Shown in pieces: positions 44,272 through 52,645 of a DNA stretch of 64,000 nucleotides. Under the pieces are notes generated by a model. That model searched no databases. It was given only the letters and a program-made list of their open reading frames with translations, and was not told the origin of the DNA. Both the position numbers and the translations under genes were made by a program. The first letter of the stretch is position 1; each line of letters starts with the position of its first letter. The DNA is from Thermogemmatispora onikobensis (GTDB lineage: Bacteria > Chloroflexota > Ktedonobacteria > Ktedonobacterales > Ktedonobacteraceae), in the NCBI RefSeq assembly GCF_001748285.1, contig NZ_BDGT01000005.1, forward strand, positions 101,209 to 165,208, in the 5' to 3' direction.

Positions 44272-44700
44272 TCAAATAGGGGTAGAGAGAGCATCGTCGA
44301 GGATATCGATGGCATTAGAGAGGGCAATCGCAATATTCTTATATTCGAGATAGAGACGCTTCCGATTCTCATACGTCTGGCGCATATTTTGCAGATCTAT
44401 AGCGAGATTAATGCTCATCTTTGCCTTATCGATGGCCTCGGTGAGGGAGTGAGTATTTTTGAGGGTAGCCTTGAGGATAGGATTCGTGGCTAGTTGCTCG
44501 TAGATGCTGCGTAGCTCTTGATCGAAGCCATTCAAGATAGCGACCCCGATCTCTCGCTGATTGACTTTATAGAGGAGAATAGCGCGGATTTCCTCAAAGC
44601 TATCTTTGACGGTGCGTAAGTACTGGTGTGTCCATACCTCATCATCGTTCTGGCCAGGAGAAAAGGAAATATGCGAGTCGTTCATCATGAGTGTGCTCAC
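44272..44700 (-). CDS. Hypothetical small helical protein, AT-rich gene
   Basis: 142 residues from a GTG at 44700 (AGGAG about 10 bases upstream); ATGs at 44688 and 44685 are alternatives without a site. Predicted all-helical (SFEEIRAILLYKVNQREIG, IDLQNMRQTYENRKRLYLEY). Noticeably lower GC than its neighbours, which suggests recent transfer. It could be a small effector-associated or adaptor protein beside the phosphorylase-type genes. No family recognised. Confidence 0.5.
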   Translation of the reverse strand: MSTLMMNDSHISFSPGQNDDEVWTHQYLRTVKDSFEEIRAILLYKVNQREIGVAILNGFDQELRSIYEQLATNPILKATLKNTHSLTEAIDKAKMSINLAIDLQNMRQTYENRKRLYLEYKNIAIALSNAIDILDDALSTPI

Positions 44701-44781
44701 GCGAGAGCAGTCTCCTGGGGTAATCAAAACCCTGGCCAACCGCGGCCACGGGTTTTATTATAACCCAGGGGATACAGCTCC

Positions 44782-45999
44782 TTAAAGAGGACGCTTGTCT
44801 TGTGACTCAGACAGGCGCTCCAGGCACTCCAGGGCCTTTTGAAGGGAGTGGCACGTCTGCTGGAAGGCCCCCTGGTAAGCGCGCTGCTCCTGTCGAGTGT
44901 CTCCGGGAGGGCAGCACTGACGCAGGTGCTCGACAGCCTGTTGAAGCTCCTTGACGGCCTGAGCGAGATTATCGAGGCGCAGGCGCAGGGCGCGATCAGC
45001 GGGAGGGTTCATCAAAACCTGTTGCAACTGCGTAGCCAGTCTCTGGAGTTGCTGGCAGTAGTGCCGACATTGATCCTTATAGATCATAGGAGAAGTCAAG
45101 AGCATATTCAGGGCCTCGCCGAGTAGCCCCTTGTGGGCAGGAAGCTGCTGCAGAAAGATTGGCAAAGGGGTGGCGTTGGATGGAAGAGCTGTTGTGGAGG
45201 ACTCGGGACCGACAGGCGGCGTCTCAGGGGCTGGCTGGGTACTGGGGGGGAGCCACTGAGACAGCAGCTCGAAGGCAAAGGCACAGGCATGGGACATGGC
45301 CAGCCGCTGATAGCCTTGAGCGTCGCGCTCTTGCTTGTCGTCAAGCTGATCGGAGATTCCTCGCACTACAATAGCCGGGGTCTGGGTCCGATAAGCGGCC
45401 TCCATGAAGCCGGTGTCCTCCATCGCCACGGCAACCGCATCGCTATAGTAGGTGCGGATAAAGTGGTAGAGGCCCGAAGCTTTGGAGGTCAGTAAGATGT
45501 CGCCAGCAACGAGCGGTTTAGTGTAGCATGCAGGCCTCGGCTGAGGAATGGATGGGAGGCGCTGCAGCCAACTCTCGCTACGGGCGATGCTGCGAGCAAG
45601 ATCAAGCAAATGCGCATCAGGACGGTGGGGACGTGGGCGAGGCAGAAAGTGCTCGGCTACCTTGCCCGATTCGTAGTCGTAGATCAGCTCAGGTACAACC
45701 ACGTCGCCTGGGATCGCGTCGCGTAGACTACCGGCAACGCCGATCAGTATGGCCAACCCTGGCCTGGTTTCCACAATAGCACGTGCTGTCACGGCTGAAC
45801 AGGTCTTGTTCAGCTGCCCACTCTCCTTAAGGATCACTTCGCAGCTCCCCCTGGTGTCCCGGAACTCTCCAATTTCATACTGGCTGTCCGTGGCAAGCAA
45901 GAGACGGCTCAAGGAACTCAGATGGCTCTGCACTTCCCGGGCCTCTAGTGACAGGGCTGTGACGATCAGTACACGTTGTTCTTCCTTGTGCTCTCCCAT
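44782..45999 (-). CDS. Nucleoside phosphorylase-like protein with C-terminal helical domain
   Basis: 405 residues (AAAGGA before the ATG). Residues about 8-250 are a PNP_UDP_1 domain: VLIVTALSLEAREVQSHL, LAILIGVAGSLRDAIPGDVVVP, VAMEDTGFMEAAY in the place of the MEGxA nucleoside-binding motif, and VVRGISDQLDD. Residues about 275-405 are a separate helical, Gln/Leu-rich domain. Stand-alone phosphorylase domains fused to helical adaptor domains occur in NTP-dependent conflict systems, where they may act on nucleotides or NAD. Metabolic salvage is less likely given the fusion and the neighbour. Confidence 0.75.
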   Translation of the reverse strand: MGEHKEEQRVLIVTALSLEAREVQSHLSSLSRLLLATDSQYEIGEFRDTRGSCEVILKESGQLNKTCSAVTARAIVETRPGLAILIGVAGSLRDAIPGDVVVPELIYDYESGKVAEHFLPRPRPHRPDAHLLDLARSIARSESWLQRLPSIPQPRPACYTKPLVAGDILLTSKASGLYHFIRTYYSDAVAVAMEDTGFMEAAYRTQTPAIVVRGISDQLDDKQERDAQGYQRLAMSHACAFAFELLSQWLPPSTQPAPETPPVGPESSTTALPSNATPLPIFLQQLPAHKGLLGEALNMLLTSPMIYKDQCRHYCQQLQRLATQLQQVLMNPPADRALRLRLDNLAQAVKELQQAVEHLRQCCPPGDTRQEQRAYQGAFQQTCHSLQKALECLERLSESQDKRPL

Positions 46000-46533
46000 G
46001 ATGCAATCCTTTCTGCACCATCAGAGATGCCATCTTCCTACTTCAGATATGCTGCAACATCCGGCTTTACTAGAATCGTGGAGGTCATCCTCTCATGTTG
46101 CCATCACTCCGTCGATTACTTTCACCTCTGATTGTCCACAAACTCGTTGAATCATATCGCTCTTCTCCAAAATACACTTCGCTTGCTCTCTTGTAAATGG
46201 CATTGCCATCAATTCTCACTACTGTTGATCATATGTTGTCGTAAACAAGCAAGCAGTATTTAATAGCTTGCTGATATTCCTAGACAAACAGGCTATCGAT
46301 TTAAAACGGGCTATACTTCGCGTACAATAGTTCTATATAATGATTAGACAGGATGAGGTGATCAAAATGTGAGCCAGTACGCTGCAAGAAGCGAGAGCCC
46401 GAGCGGCGGACTGGGAGGGCCTATGTGAGCCTGTGAGACCCGGCCCGTTCTGCTGCTTTCCTTCCTTTATAGCTATGCTGTACAATTTCTGTTTCTGGAA
46501 GACGGTCCTGCGAAGAAGAAAACGAGGTGATTC
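46000..46533. other. AT-rich divergent intergenic region
   Basis: About 530 bases between the two phosphorylase-domain genes, AT-richer than average. A perfect TATAAT at 46336-46341 and a TACAAT at 46481-46486 are candidate -10 elements for the plus-strand gene, both without a clear -35. No gene seen. Confidence 0.45.
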
Positions 46534-47865
46534 GTGGCTGTCAACCTCTTCTATCTCTGCGCGCGCAGCGATGACGATGAGCGCCTGCTCGATCAGCTGA
46601 AGACCTTCCTCCGCCCGCTGCGCACAGCCGGGCTGATCGACGACTGGGAGCCGCGGCAGCTCCGTGCCGGGCAACTGGTGCGTGAGGAACTCCGTCGTCG
46701 CCTGAGCGCCGCAGACATCATCTTGGTGCTCTTAAGCCCCGATCTGCTCAATGATCCGTTCTACCCGGAGCTACGGCAACTTGCCTGGGAGCGTCATCAG
46801 CGTGAGCCTGGGCGTGTGCGTCTCTTTCCTGTGAAGCTGCGGGAATGCCCTTACGAGCTAGAGCCGTTTGCCGATCTGGTCATTTTCCCTCCCAATGGGC
46901 GAGCGCTGCACGCCCTCCCGCCGGCGCAGCGCGAAAAGGAGCTGAAAAATCTGGCCTTACAAATTCGCATGCTGGCTGAGGAGCTGGCTGCCGGCGAAGG
47001 AGGGCAGGAGAGACCTGGGCCGGCGGCAGCGCCTGTGGCTACCTCCTTTGGGCCTGTCTCCCAGGCGGGCGGGAGCCAGACGGCGGAGAGTCGCCGCAGC
47101 GGCTCGACGCTCTCCGCTCAGCGCTGCGATGTTCTGCTCGTGACGGCCACCGATGTCGAGGTGCGAGCTGTGCGCGAGATTGCCCTGCGTGAGTGGGGCG
47201 CGCGTTTCGAGCGTCAGTATGGTCGGATCGAGACCTACTACTTTTTAGGCGAGATCGGTGGGGCTGCCACCTGGCTGCTGCGCACCGAGATGGGAACCCT
47301 GGGCGCCGGCGGGGCGACGCTGGCGGTCAGCGAAGCCATTCGCTCTCTGAAGCCGGCAGCGGTGATCATGGTGGGGATCGCCTTCGGCCTGCGACCCGAC
47401 GAGCAGCAACTTGGCGACATCCTGGTCTCGCGGCAGCTCATGAGCTACGAGCCGCAGCGCGTTGGCTCCGGCGCCCACGGTGAAATGGTTCTGGTGCCGC
47501 GTGGAGACCGCGCCACCGCCTCGCCGCGCCTGCTGAGCCGCTTCCGCGATGCAAAGCTAGACTGGAACGGGGCCGAGCCGCATTTCGGCTTGCTGCTGAG
47601 TGGCGAGAAGCTCGTCGATCATCCTGACCTGCTCAAGCAGTTGCTGGCCATCGAACCCGAGGCCATCGGGGGCGAGATGGAGGGTGCCGGCCTCTATGCG
47701 GCGGCCATGCGCGAGCGCTGCGAGTGGATCGTGGTCAAGGCCATTTGCGATTGGGGTGACGGTCATAAGCGCGAGAACAAGGCTGAGAACCAGCGCCGCG
47801 CTGCCGACAATGCGGCCCGCTTCGTGCTCTCTGTGCTTGGCAGTGGAGGTCTGAAGCCCTCCTAG
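46534..47865 (+). CDS. TIR domain - nucleoside phosphorylase fusion protein
   Basis: 443 residues from the GTG at 46534 (GAGGTGA upstream). Residues about 1-140 are a TIR_2 domain (FYLCARSDDDERLLDQLKTF, ADIILVLLSPDLLNDPFYPEL, RVRLFPVKLRECPY). A Gly/Ser/Pro-rich linker (about 148-195) follows, then a PNP_UDP_1 domain at about 200-440: DVLLVTATDVEVRAVREIA, VIMVGIAFGLRPDEQQLGDILVS, the intact nucleoside motif GGEMEGAGLYAAA, and VVKAICDWGD. TIR domains are often NAD-cleaving or signalling modules; joined to a nucleosidase it has the architecture of a prokaryotic conflict/antiphage protein (known class, function inferred). Confidence 0.85.
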   Translation: MAVNLFYLCARSDDDERLLDQLKTFLRPLRTAGLIDDWEPRQLRAGQLVREELRRRLSAADIILVLLSPDLLNDPFYPELRQLAWERHQREPGRVRLFPVKLRECPYELEPFADLVIFPPNGRALHALPPAQREKELKNLALQIRMLAEELAAGEGGQERPGPAAAPVATSFGPVSQAGGSQTAESRRSGSTLSAQRCDVLLVTATDVEVRAVREIALREWGARFERQYGRIETYYFLGEIGGAATWLLRTEMGTLGAGGATLAVSEAIRSLKPAAVIMVGIAFGLRPDEQQLGDILVSRQLMSYEPQRVGSGAHGEMVLVPRGDRATASPRLLSRFRDAKLDWNGAEPHFGLLLSGEKLVDHPDLLKQLLAIEPEAIGGEMEGAGLYAAAMRERCEWIVVKAICDWGDGHKRENKAENQRRAADNAARFVLSVLGSGGLKPS

Positions 47866-47922
47866 CCTGGTCGGCGCTGATCTTGCTCGCTGGCCTGCTG
47901 GCGGCAGGTGGTCTGGTCCGGT

Positions 47923-47937
47923 GCCCGGTCACCGGGC
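47923..47937. terminator. Short palindrome after the TIR-phosphorylase gene
   Basis: GCCCGGTCACCGGGC, a perfect palindrome about a single central base, 58 bases after the stop. As a hairpin it has 6 pairs and a 3-base loop. Confidence 0.25.
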
Positions 47938-48137
47938 TGGTCCTGCCGGAAGGAGGAAGGTGAGCCGGCTGGCCTGCTCCGGGTCGCCGCCTCGGCCCCG
48001 CGTGAGGCAGCCGCAGTACTGCTGGACCAGGGCGGGCCGGTGGTGAGTCTCCTCTGTAGTAGACTACGGGCGAGCTGCACACATGTTGGATCTGAGAGAG
48101 GAGCAATGCTGACCAGGGATGGTGCTAGGATAGTTGG

Positions 48138-49455
48138 TTGCCATCATCCTGGAAGGCCGTCGCGAGAGCTGTGGCACAAGAGCGCTATTTCTCTGAAACA
48201 CTCTTTCCCGAGCTGGAGTCGCTGCCAGTAGAGGTGCGGCCTGAACGCAGCGGCACCTTTGCCGACAATCTGAGCCTGCCTGTGCATCGCTGGTTCCGTT
48301 ATCCGGCTGGCTTCTCTGCCCTCTGGGTGCGTCAGCTTCTGCAGCGTGAGCGCAACCAGGGTCGAAGCCGAATATGCTGGTCTGGAAGCTCTGGGTCTGG
48401 AAGCCCATCCCTTCCTCGTACGGGTAGCGGAGGCGAAGCTGCACTGGCGAGAAGAGGTCTCCTTGCTGCGACGAGCTGCCTCCGATCTTGTTGCTCTGGC
48501 TCGGACGCTGCCGCCAATTGCCGAGGAGCCGTCTGAGCTGCTACTCAGATGCTATCGGCCTGAGACGCTCCAGCGGCTGAGACAGTTGCAACGGGCCTGG
48601 CAGGAGCAGATGTCTGCCTGGCCTGCGGCACTCTCCGCACTCCTCTGGCTGGCGCTGGCCGCTATTCTGCGTCCCTGTGCCTCGGTAGGAACGGCCCAGT
48701 GGCAATATGTCCTGCCTTCTAAGACAAAAGCCCAGGTTGCTGATCCTTTTGAGGCCTTTCTCTCCCGGGTCGAGATGATGGCCGATGACATGTCCTGCTG
48801 GCAACGGCAGGCGCGAGATGGCAAAGGGCGCATCTTGCGAGGCGATGCACGCACCTGCGAGGGAGTGCCTGCCGGCTGGGCCGAGCTGGTGATTACCTCT
48901 CCGCCCTATGCCAACAACTATGACTATGCCGATGCCACCCGTCTGGAACTCTGCTTTTTTGGGGAGATCGAGCGCTGGCGTGATCTGCAGCCGGCCGTCC
49001 GTCGCCATCTGGTTCGCTCCTGTACCCAGCACGTCAGTGACCTGGTGAAGGAGACCGATCAGTTGCTGGCTGATCCGTTGCTGACCCCGTTGCAGCCGGA
49101 GCTGAGGGCCACCTGCACGTGCTTAGAGGAGCAGCGGCTCTTGCATGGCGGCAGAAAAGCCTACCATACCATGATCGCCGCCTATTTTCTGGATATGGCC
49201 CGCAGCTGGCAGGCGCTGCGCCGTGTTACCGCCGCAGGGGGGCTGGTCTGTCTGGTGATAGGGGACTCTGCCCCCTATGGGATTCATGTGCCCGTGGAGC
49301 AATGGCTCGGCAAGCTGGCCCTGGCCAGCGGCTTCCGCTCCTGGCGCTTTGAGCCGCTGCGCGCTCGCAATGTCAAATGGCAGAATCGTAAGCATCGTGT
49401 CCCCTTGCATGAGGGGCTGCTCTGGATTGAGGGAGCATTGCTACTGGCTGGCTGA
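48138..49455 (+). pseudogene. Broken DNA methyltransferase (frameshift, SAM-binding motif I deleted)
   Basis: The N-terminal part is in one frame (GTG about 48171 to about 48345: YFSETLFPELESLPVE, NLSLPVHRWFRYPAGFSALWV), the usual beginning of a family of N4-cytosine/N6-adenine methyltransferases. The remainder continues in another frame (about 48346-49455: VEAEYAGLEALGLEAHPF, the catalytic TSPPYANNYDYAD motif IV, LVCLVIGDSAPYG, NRKHRVPLHEGLLWIEG). At the join, the segment that normally carries DPFxGxGT (motif I, SAM binding) is missing and the frame changes. The protein is therefore probably inactive. It sits beside the TIR-phosphorylase gene as a remnant of a modification or defence locus. 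Confidence 0.75.
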
Positions 49456-49895
49456 GAAGTCATCTCTTGCCCTGACCCCGAACAGCAAGGCGGCGCGCGA
49501 TGGCCAGGAAGGGGAACGGCGTGCGCCCGTTCACCGAACCGGGATGGGGCCGTCACTGCTGAGAAACCAGAGCGGCAAAGCATTCCCTGGCCACCCGCCT
49601 CCGCCTCGTGAGAAGGATACGCAGAGATTGTGCAAATGGATTACCGCACTTACGCAGAGTCCCCCAACGTTTCAGCAAACGATACCCACCGCCATGAGCG
49701 CTGCTGCTTGCTGCTCAACCTGCTGCAAAGTATGAACAAAAGCCGGCTCCAGTCTGGACGGTTCATTCGCCCCCGCTGCTGCGCTAAGTATGAGCGGCAT
49801 TGGCCGGCCTCCTCCCCGGCACCTGGCTGGTGAAAAGGAGCGCGGGCCTGGGTTACACTTACCTCTATTGGTATTTGGCAATGGAGGTTGCAACG
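49456..49895. other. Intergenic region, possible mobile-element debris
   Basis: About 440 bases without a supported gene. It contains CACTGCTGAGAAACC (49554-49568), also present at 41987-42001, and a GCACTTACGCAGAG string (about 49647) reminiscent of insertion-sequence ends, but no transposase or paired terminal repeat. Confidence 0.35.
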
Positions 49896-50867
49896 ATGCA
49901 TTCGACCAAAGCGGGCGAGGCCCGGGCCGCCTTCTCGCTGATCGTCACCCTGCTACTGTGGGCCTCGGCCTTCGCCGGCATTCGCGCAGGTCTGCAGAGC
50001 TACTCGCCCGGTGCCCTCATCCTGCTGCGTTTTCTCGTCGCCTCGCTGGCCCTGGCACTCTATGCCCTGCTCACGCGCATGCGCCTGCCCGCCTGGCGCG
50101 ACCTGCCCGGCCTGCTTGTGCTCGGCCTGATAGGCATCACCGGTTACCACGCTGGCCTGACCTTCGGTGAGCTGACCGTCAACGCCGGCACAGCCAGCTT
50201 CCTGGTGGCCTCGGTCCCCTGCTTCACGGCCTTGCTGGCCCTGCTCGTACTGCGCGAACGCCTGACGCTCTGGGGCTGGCTGGGCATCACCATCAGCGTC
50301 GTAGGCGTCACCATTATCTCACTTGGTGGCAAGGAGGGTCTCCACTTCACCCCCGGCGCCCTGCTGGTGCTGCTCGCCTCGCTCTGCGAAAGCGTCTACT
50401 TTATCGTCCAGAAACGCTACATGCAGCGCTATAGCAGCAGCGAGATGACGGCCTACACGATGTGGGCTGGAACACTCTTTATGCTGCCTTTCGCGCCAGC
50501 CTTGCTACACGATTGGCCCCAGGCGACACCGGCGGCGACGCTGGCGGTAGTCTATCTGGGCCTCTTCCCGGCGGCCATCGCTTACGGTACCTGGGCCTTC
50601 ACTCTGGCTCGCCTGCCAGCCTCGTTGGCCACAAGCTTTCTCAATATTTCCCCGCTTCTGGCCCTGGCGATTTCCTGGCTCTGGCTGCACGAAGCTCCCA
50701 CACTGCTCGAACTGCTCGGAGGACTGATAGTCATTGTGGGGGTCTTGCTGGTGAATACGCGCGGCAAGGTGCCGTCGGCCCGCGCGGGGCAGCAGGCTTC
50801 CTCTCCTCTCCAGGCTGGCATTGAGACCGAGATGTGCACTGCGGAGAGCTGCCGCGTCGGCGACTGA
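49896..50867 (+). CDS. EamA/DMT-family transporter
   Basis: 323 residues from the ATG at 49896 (GGAGG 8 bases upstream; an ATG at 49881 is possible). Ten predicted membrane segments in two EamA repeats; the first begins LIVTLLLWASAFAGIRAGL and PGALILLRFLVASLAL, the second TPGALLVLLASLCESVYFIVQKRYM. The conserved end SPLLALAISWLWLHEAPTLLELLGG is present. Probably a metabolite exporter; substrate unknown. The last residues are hydrophilic. Confidence 0.88.
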   Translation: MHSTKAGEARAAFSLIVTLLLWASAFAGIRAGLQSYSPGALILLRFLVASLALALYALLTRMRLPAWRDLPGLLVLGLIGITGYHAGLTFGELTVNAGTASFLVASVPCFTALLALLVLRERLTLWGWLGITISVVGVTIISLGGKEGLHFTPGALLVLLASLCESVYFIVQKRYMQRYSSSEMTAYTMWAGTLFMLPFAPALLHDWPQATPAATLAVVYLGLFPAAIAYGTWAFTLARLPASLATSFLNISPLLALAISWLWLHEAPTLLELLGGLIVIVGVLLVNTRGKVPSARAGQQASSPLQAGIETEMCTAESCRVGD

Positions 50868-50896
50868 GGCTGACCCAGCCCCAGCCTGCCGACGCG
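50853..50896. terminator. Two-part hairpin at the end of the EamA gene
   Basis: CGCGTCGGC/GCCGACGCG (9 bp) enclosing AGGCTG/CAGCCT (6 bp). It overlaps the stop codon and lies between convergent genes, so it may end both transcripts. Confidence 0.45.
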
Positions 50897-50926
50897 ACGC
50901 GACGGACGAGCGTATGGCCTGGCAGT

Positions 50927-52186
50927 CTAATGGGCGTAAAGAGGGCGCCAGACGCCGCCGTGGCCCGAGCAGACGCCGCGGATGCCGCCCGATTTGCTGT
51001 ACATGCCGTCGCTACACTCGACGACGTAGCCTTTGCCCTCCCAGAAGCTGGAGATGCAGTCGAAGTAGCTGCAAAAATCGGCAGGAGGCGAGTAGATGAG
51101 ACTACCGTTGGTGGGATCGAAGTTGTAGCCCCAGGGATTGCAGTTGACGCCAGGGCAGGGTGTGGGGGTGGGTGCCTCGGTAGGCACGGGAGTAGGCGTC
51201 GGTGTGGGGGTGGGCGCCTCAGTGGGGGCAGGTGAAGGCGTAGGGGTAGGTGTGGGTGTTGGTGTGGGGGTGGGTGCCTCGGTAGGCACGGGTGAAGGCG
51301 TAGGGGTAGGTGTGGGTGTCGGTGATGGGGTAGGTGTCGGTTTAGGCGTTGGCGTAGGCGTTGGTGTGGGGGTGGGTGCCTCGGTAGGCACGGGTGAAGG
51401 CGTAGGCGATGGTGTGGGTGTCGGTGATGGGGTAGGGGTCGGTTTGGGCGTTGGCGTTGGTGTTGGCGCACGGGTCGGAGCAGAGGTCGCACCCGGCTTG
51501 CGTGCTGTTGGGGTTGGGGTTGCGCTGCTTGCGGTAACCGTGCTGCCAGCAGTTGGTGAAGCCGCCAGGGAGACGGCGCGGTTCTCCGCCGGGACTGTGG
51601 GAGAGGCCGATGGCATGCTTGCCTGGATGAAGCTCTGACTCAGCATGCCCGCCAGGCAGGAGCAGAGGGCGCAGAGTAGCAGCAGGATGCTCCCCCCTAC
51701 CCCGAAGGCCAGACGTTGCCTCGCTCCCCAGCCGCGCCAGACTTGCAGCAGGGCTCTCTCCTGGGGGGGGGCGGCTGCCTCAAGATAGTGGCGTCCGGCC
51801 TGACGCAGGTAGATCAGGGGCATGATCACGAGGAGCAGATAGAGCACCCCGGTCAGGAACTTACGCCAGCGACCTCGGGCTGTCCACGGCTGCCCGCCAC
51901 CCGGTTGCCAGAAGTGTCGGCCATCAGTGAGTAGAATCAGAATGTTCACCAGCAGGAAAAGGAGCAGACTCAGGAGACCACAGAAAACAATGCTGAGGCC
52001 GGCCTCTCGGCCCAGTGTGACACTGACCAGGCTCGCCGCTAGAGCCAGCAGGGCGGCCAGCCCATACAGCAAGATGAGGAGCAGGAGCCACCCGCCTCGC
52101 TGCGGCAGCTGCTGCCAGGGAGTGTGCCCCGTCGCGCCAGATCCCTCCGGCAAATAGGCTGCTCCTGCCGTCGGCCACGATTGCAT
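50927..52186 (-). CDS. Membrane protein with Pro/Thr repeat stalk and C-terminal DUF3761-like domain
   Basis: 419 residues (GAGGAGGAC upstream). Residues about 30-200 contain five hydrophobic segments ([71 protein letters not shown]). Residues about 240-345 are a Pro/Thr-rich stalk made of repeated [13 protein letters not shown] blocks. The C-terminal 65 residues carry six Cys and end [21 protein letters not shown], the pattern of DUF3761-type domains. The design is a membrane anchor, a wall-spanning stalk and a small disulphide-bonded surface domain. Confidence 0.7.
   Translation of the reverse strand: MQSWPTAGAAYLPEGSGATGHTPWQQLPQRGGWLLLLILLYGLAALLALAASLVSVTLGREAGLSIVFCGLLSLLLFLLVNILILLTDGRHFWQPGGGQPWTARGRWRKFLTGVLYLLLVIMPLIYLRQAGRHYLEAAAPPQERALLQVWRGWGARQRLAFGVGGSILLLLCALCSCLAGMLSQSFIQASMPSASPTVPAENRAVSLAASPTAGSTVTASSATPTPTARKPGATSAPTRAPTPTPTPKPTPTPSPTPTPSPTPSPVPTEAPTPTPTPTPTPKPTPTPSPTPTPTPTPSPVPTEAPTPTPTPTPTPTPSPAPTEAPTPTPTPTPVPTEAPTPTPCPGVNCNPWGYNFDPTNGSLIYSPPADFCSYFDCISSFWEGKGYVVECSDGMYSKSGGIRGVCSGHGGVWRPLYAH
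51155..51480 (-). repeat. Tandem repeats coding for a Pro/Thr stalk
   Basis: Degenerate 6-base (GGTGTG/GGCGTA-type) units grouped into longer blocks that each contain GTGGGTGCCTCGGTAGGCAC. They code for (PT)n with [10 protein letters not shown] punctuation. Prone to length change. Confidence 0.85.
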
Positions 52187-52645
52187 GCTTGTCCTCCTCT
52201 CCGCGAAGATGCTCTCACAACTATTCCTCTTCCGTTCGCTCTGTCTAGCACGACAGTGGCAAAAATATATATGATCAATATATTTGCAACTGTCAATGAA
52301 TAGGATATAAGTATTTTTATCTAGTTATTGTAGAGATAAATAATATTTGTGGTAAGAAGTAAAAAGTAAGAAAGAAACTGTCTTGAGAGTCTGTGGCGTA
52401 AGCGCGTTCGCCGCCCGGCTGGTATGTTGCACTGTCAGGGATCGGCCTGCCTTCGGTGCCGCTTCCTTTGTGTGCTGTGTGTAGCACAGAAATGGGCACG
52501 ATTCTTGCAACTATGGCTTTCCAGAAGGAAACTGCCTCAATGGGGAGCAGGGAAGAGAGAACAGGGCAGAGGGAAGAACGGCCAGGAGGAGAGAGACGCA
52601 CCTGGATAGTGTAGCTCCCACCTCCGCTCGAAGGTAAAAGCTGCT
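52187..52645. other. AT-rich divergent intergenic region
   Basis: About 460 bases between the stalk protein and the glucodextranase. It contains the AT-rich palindrome and minus-strand promoter at 52263-52296 (separate entry). No gene seen. Confidence 0.5.
52263..52296 (-). promoter_or_regulatory. Promoter with overlapping palindrome before the stalk-protein gene
   Basis: On the minus strand TTGACA (complement of 52291-52296) is followed 17-19 bases later by CATATA/TATATA. The palindrome AAATATAT-n7-ATATATTT with TGATCA near its centre (52263-52285) covers the -10 side, a plausible operator. Confidence 0.4.

Noticed and set aside
48346..49455. A functional 369-residue methyltransferase starting at 48346
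   Set aside because: It lacks SAM motif I and the conserved N-terminus lies upstream in another frame, so a broken gene is the better reading.
49640..49665. Insertion-sequence end (GCACTTACGCAGAG)
   Set aside because: No transposase, no second inverted end and no target duplication found; only a resemblance.
51155..51480. CRISPR-like regular repeats
   Set aside because: They are in-frame codons for a Pro/Thr stalk, with no unique spacers; no CRISPR array or cas gene seen in the window.
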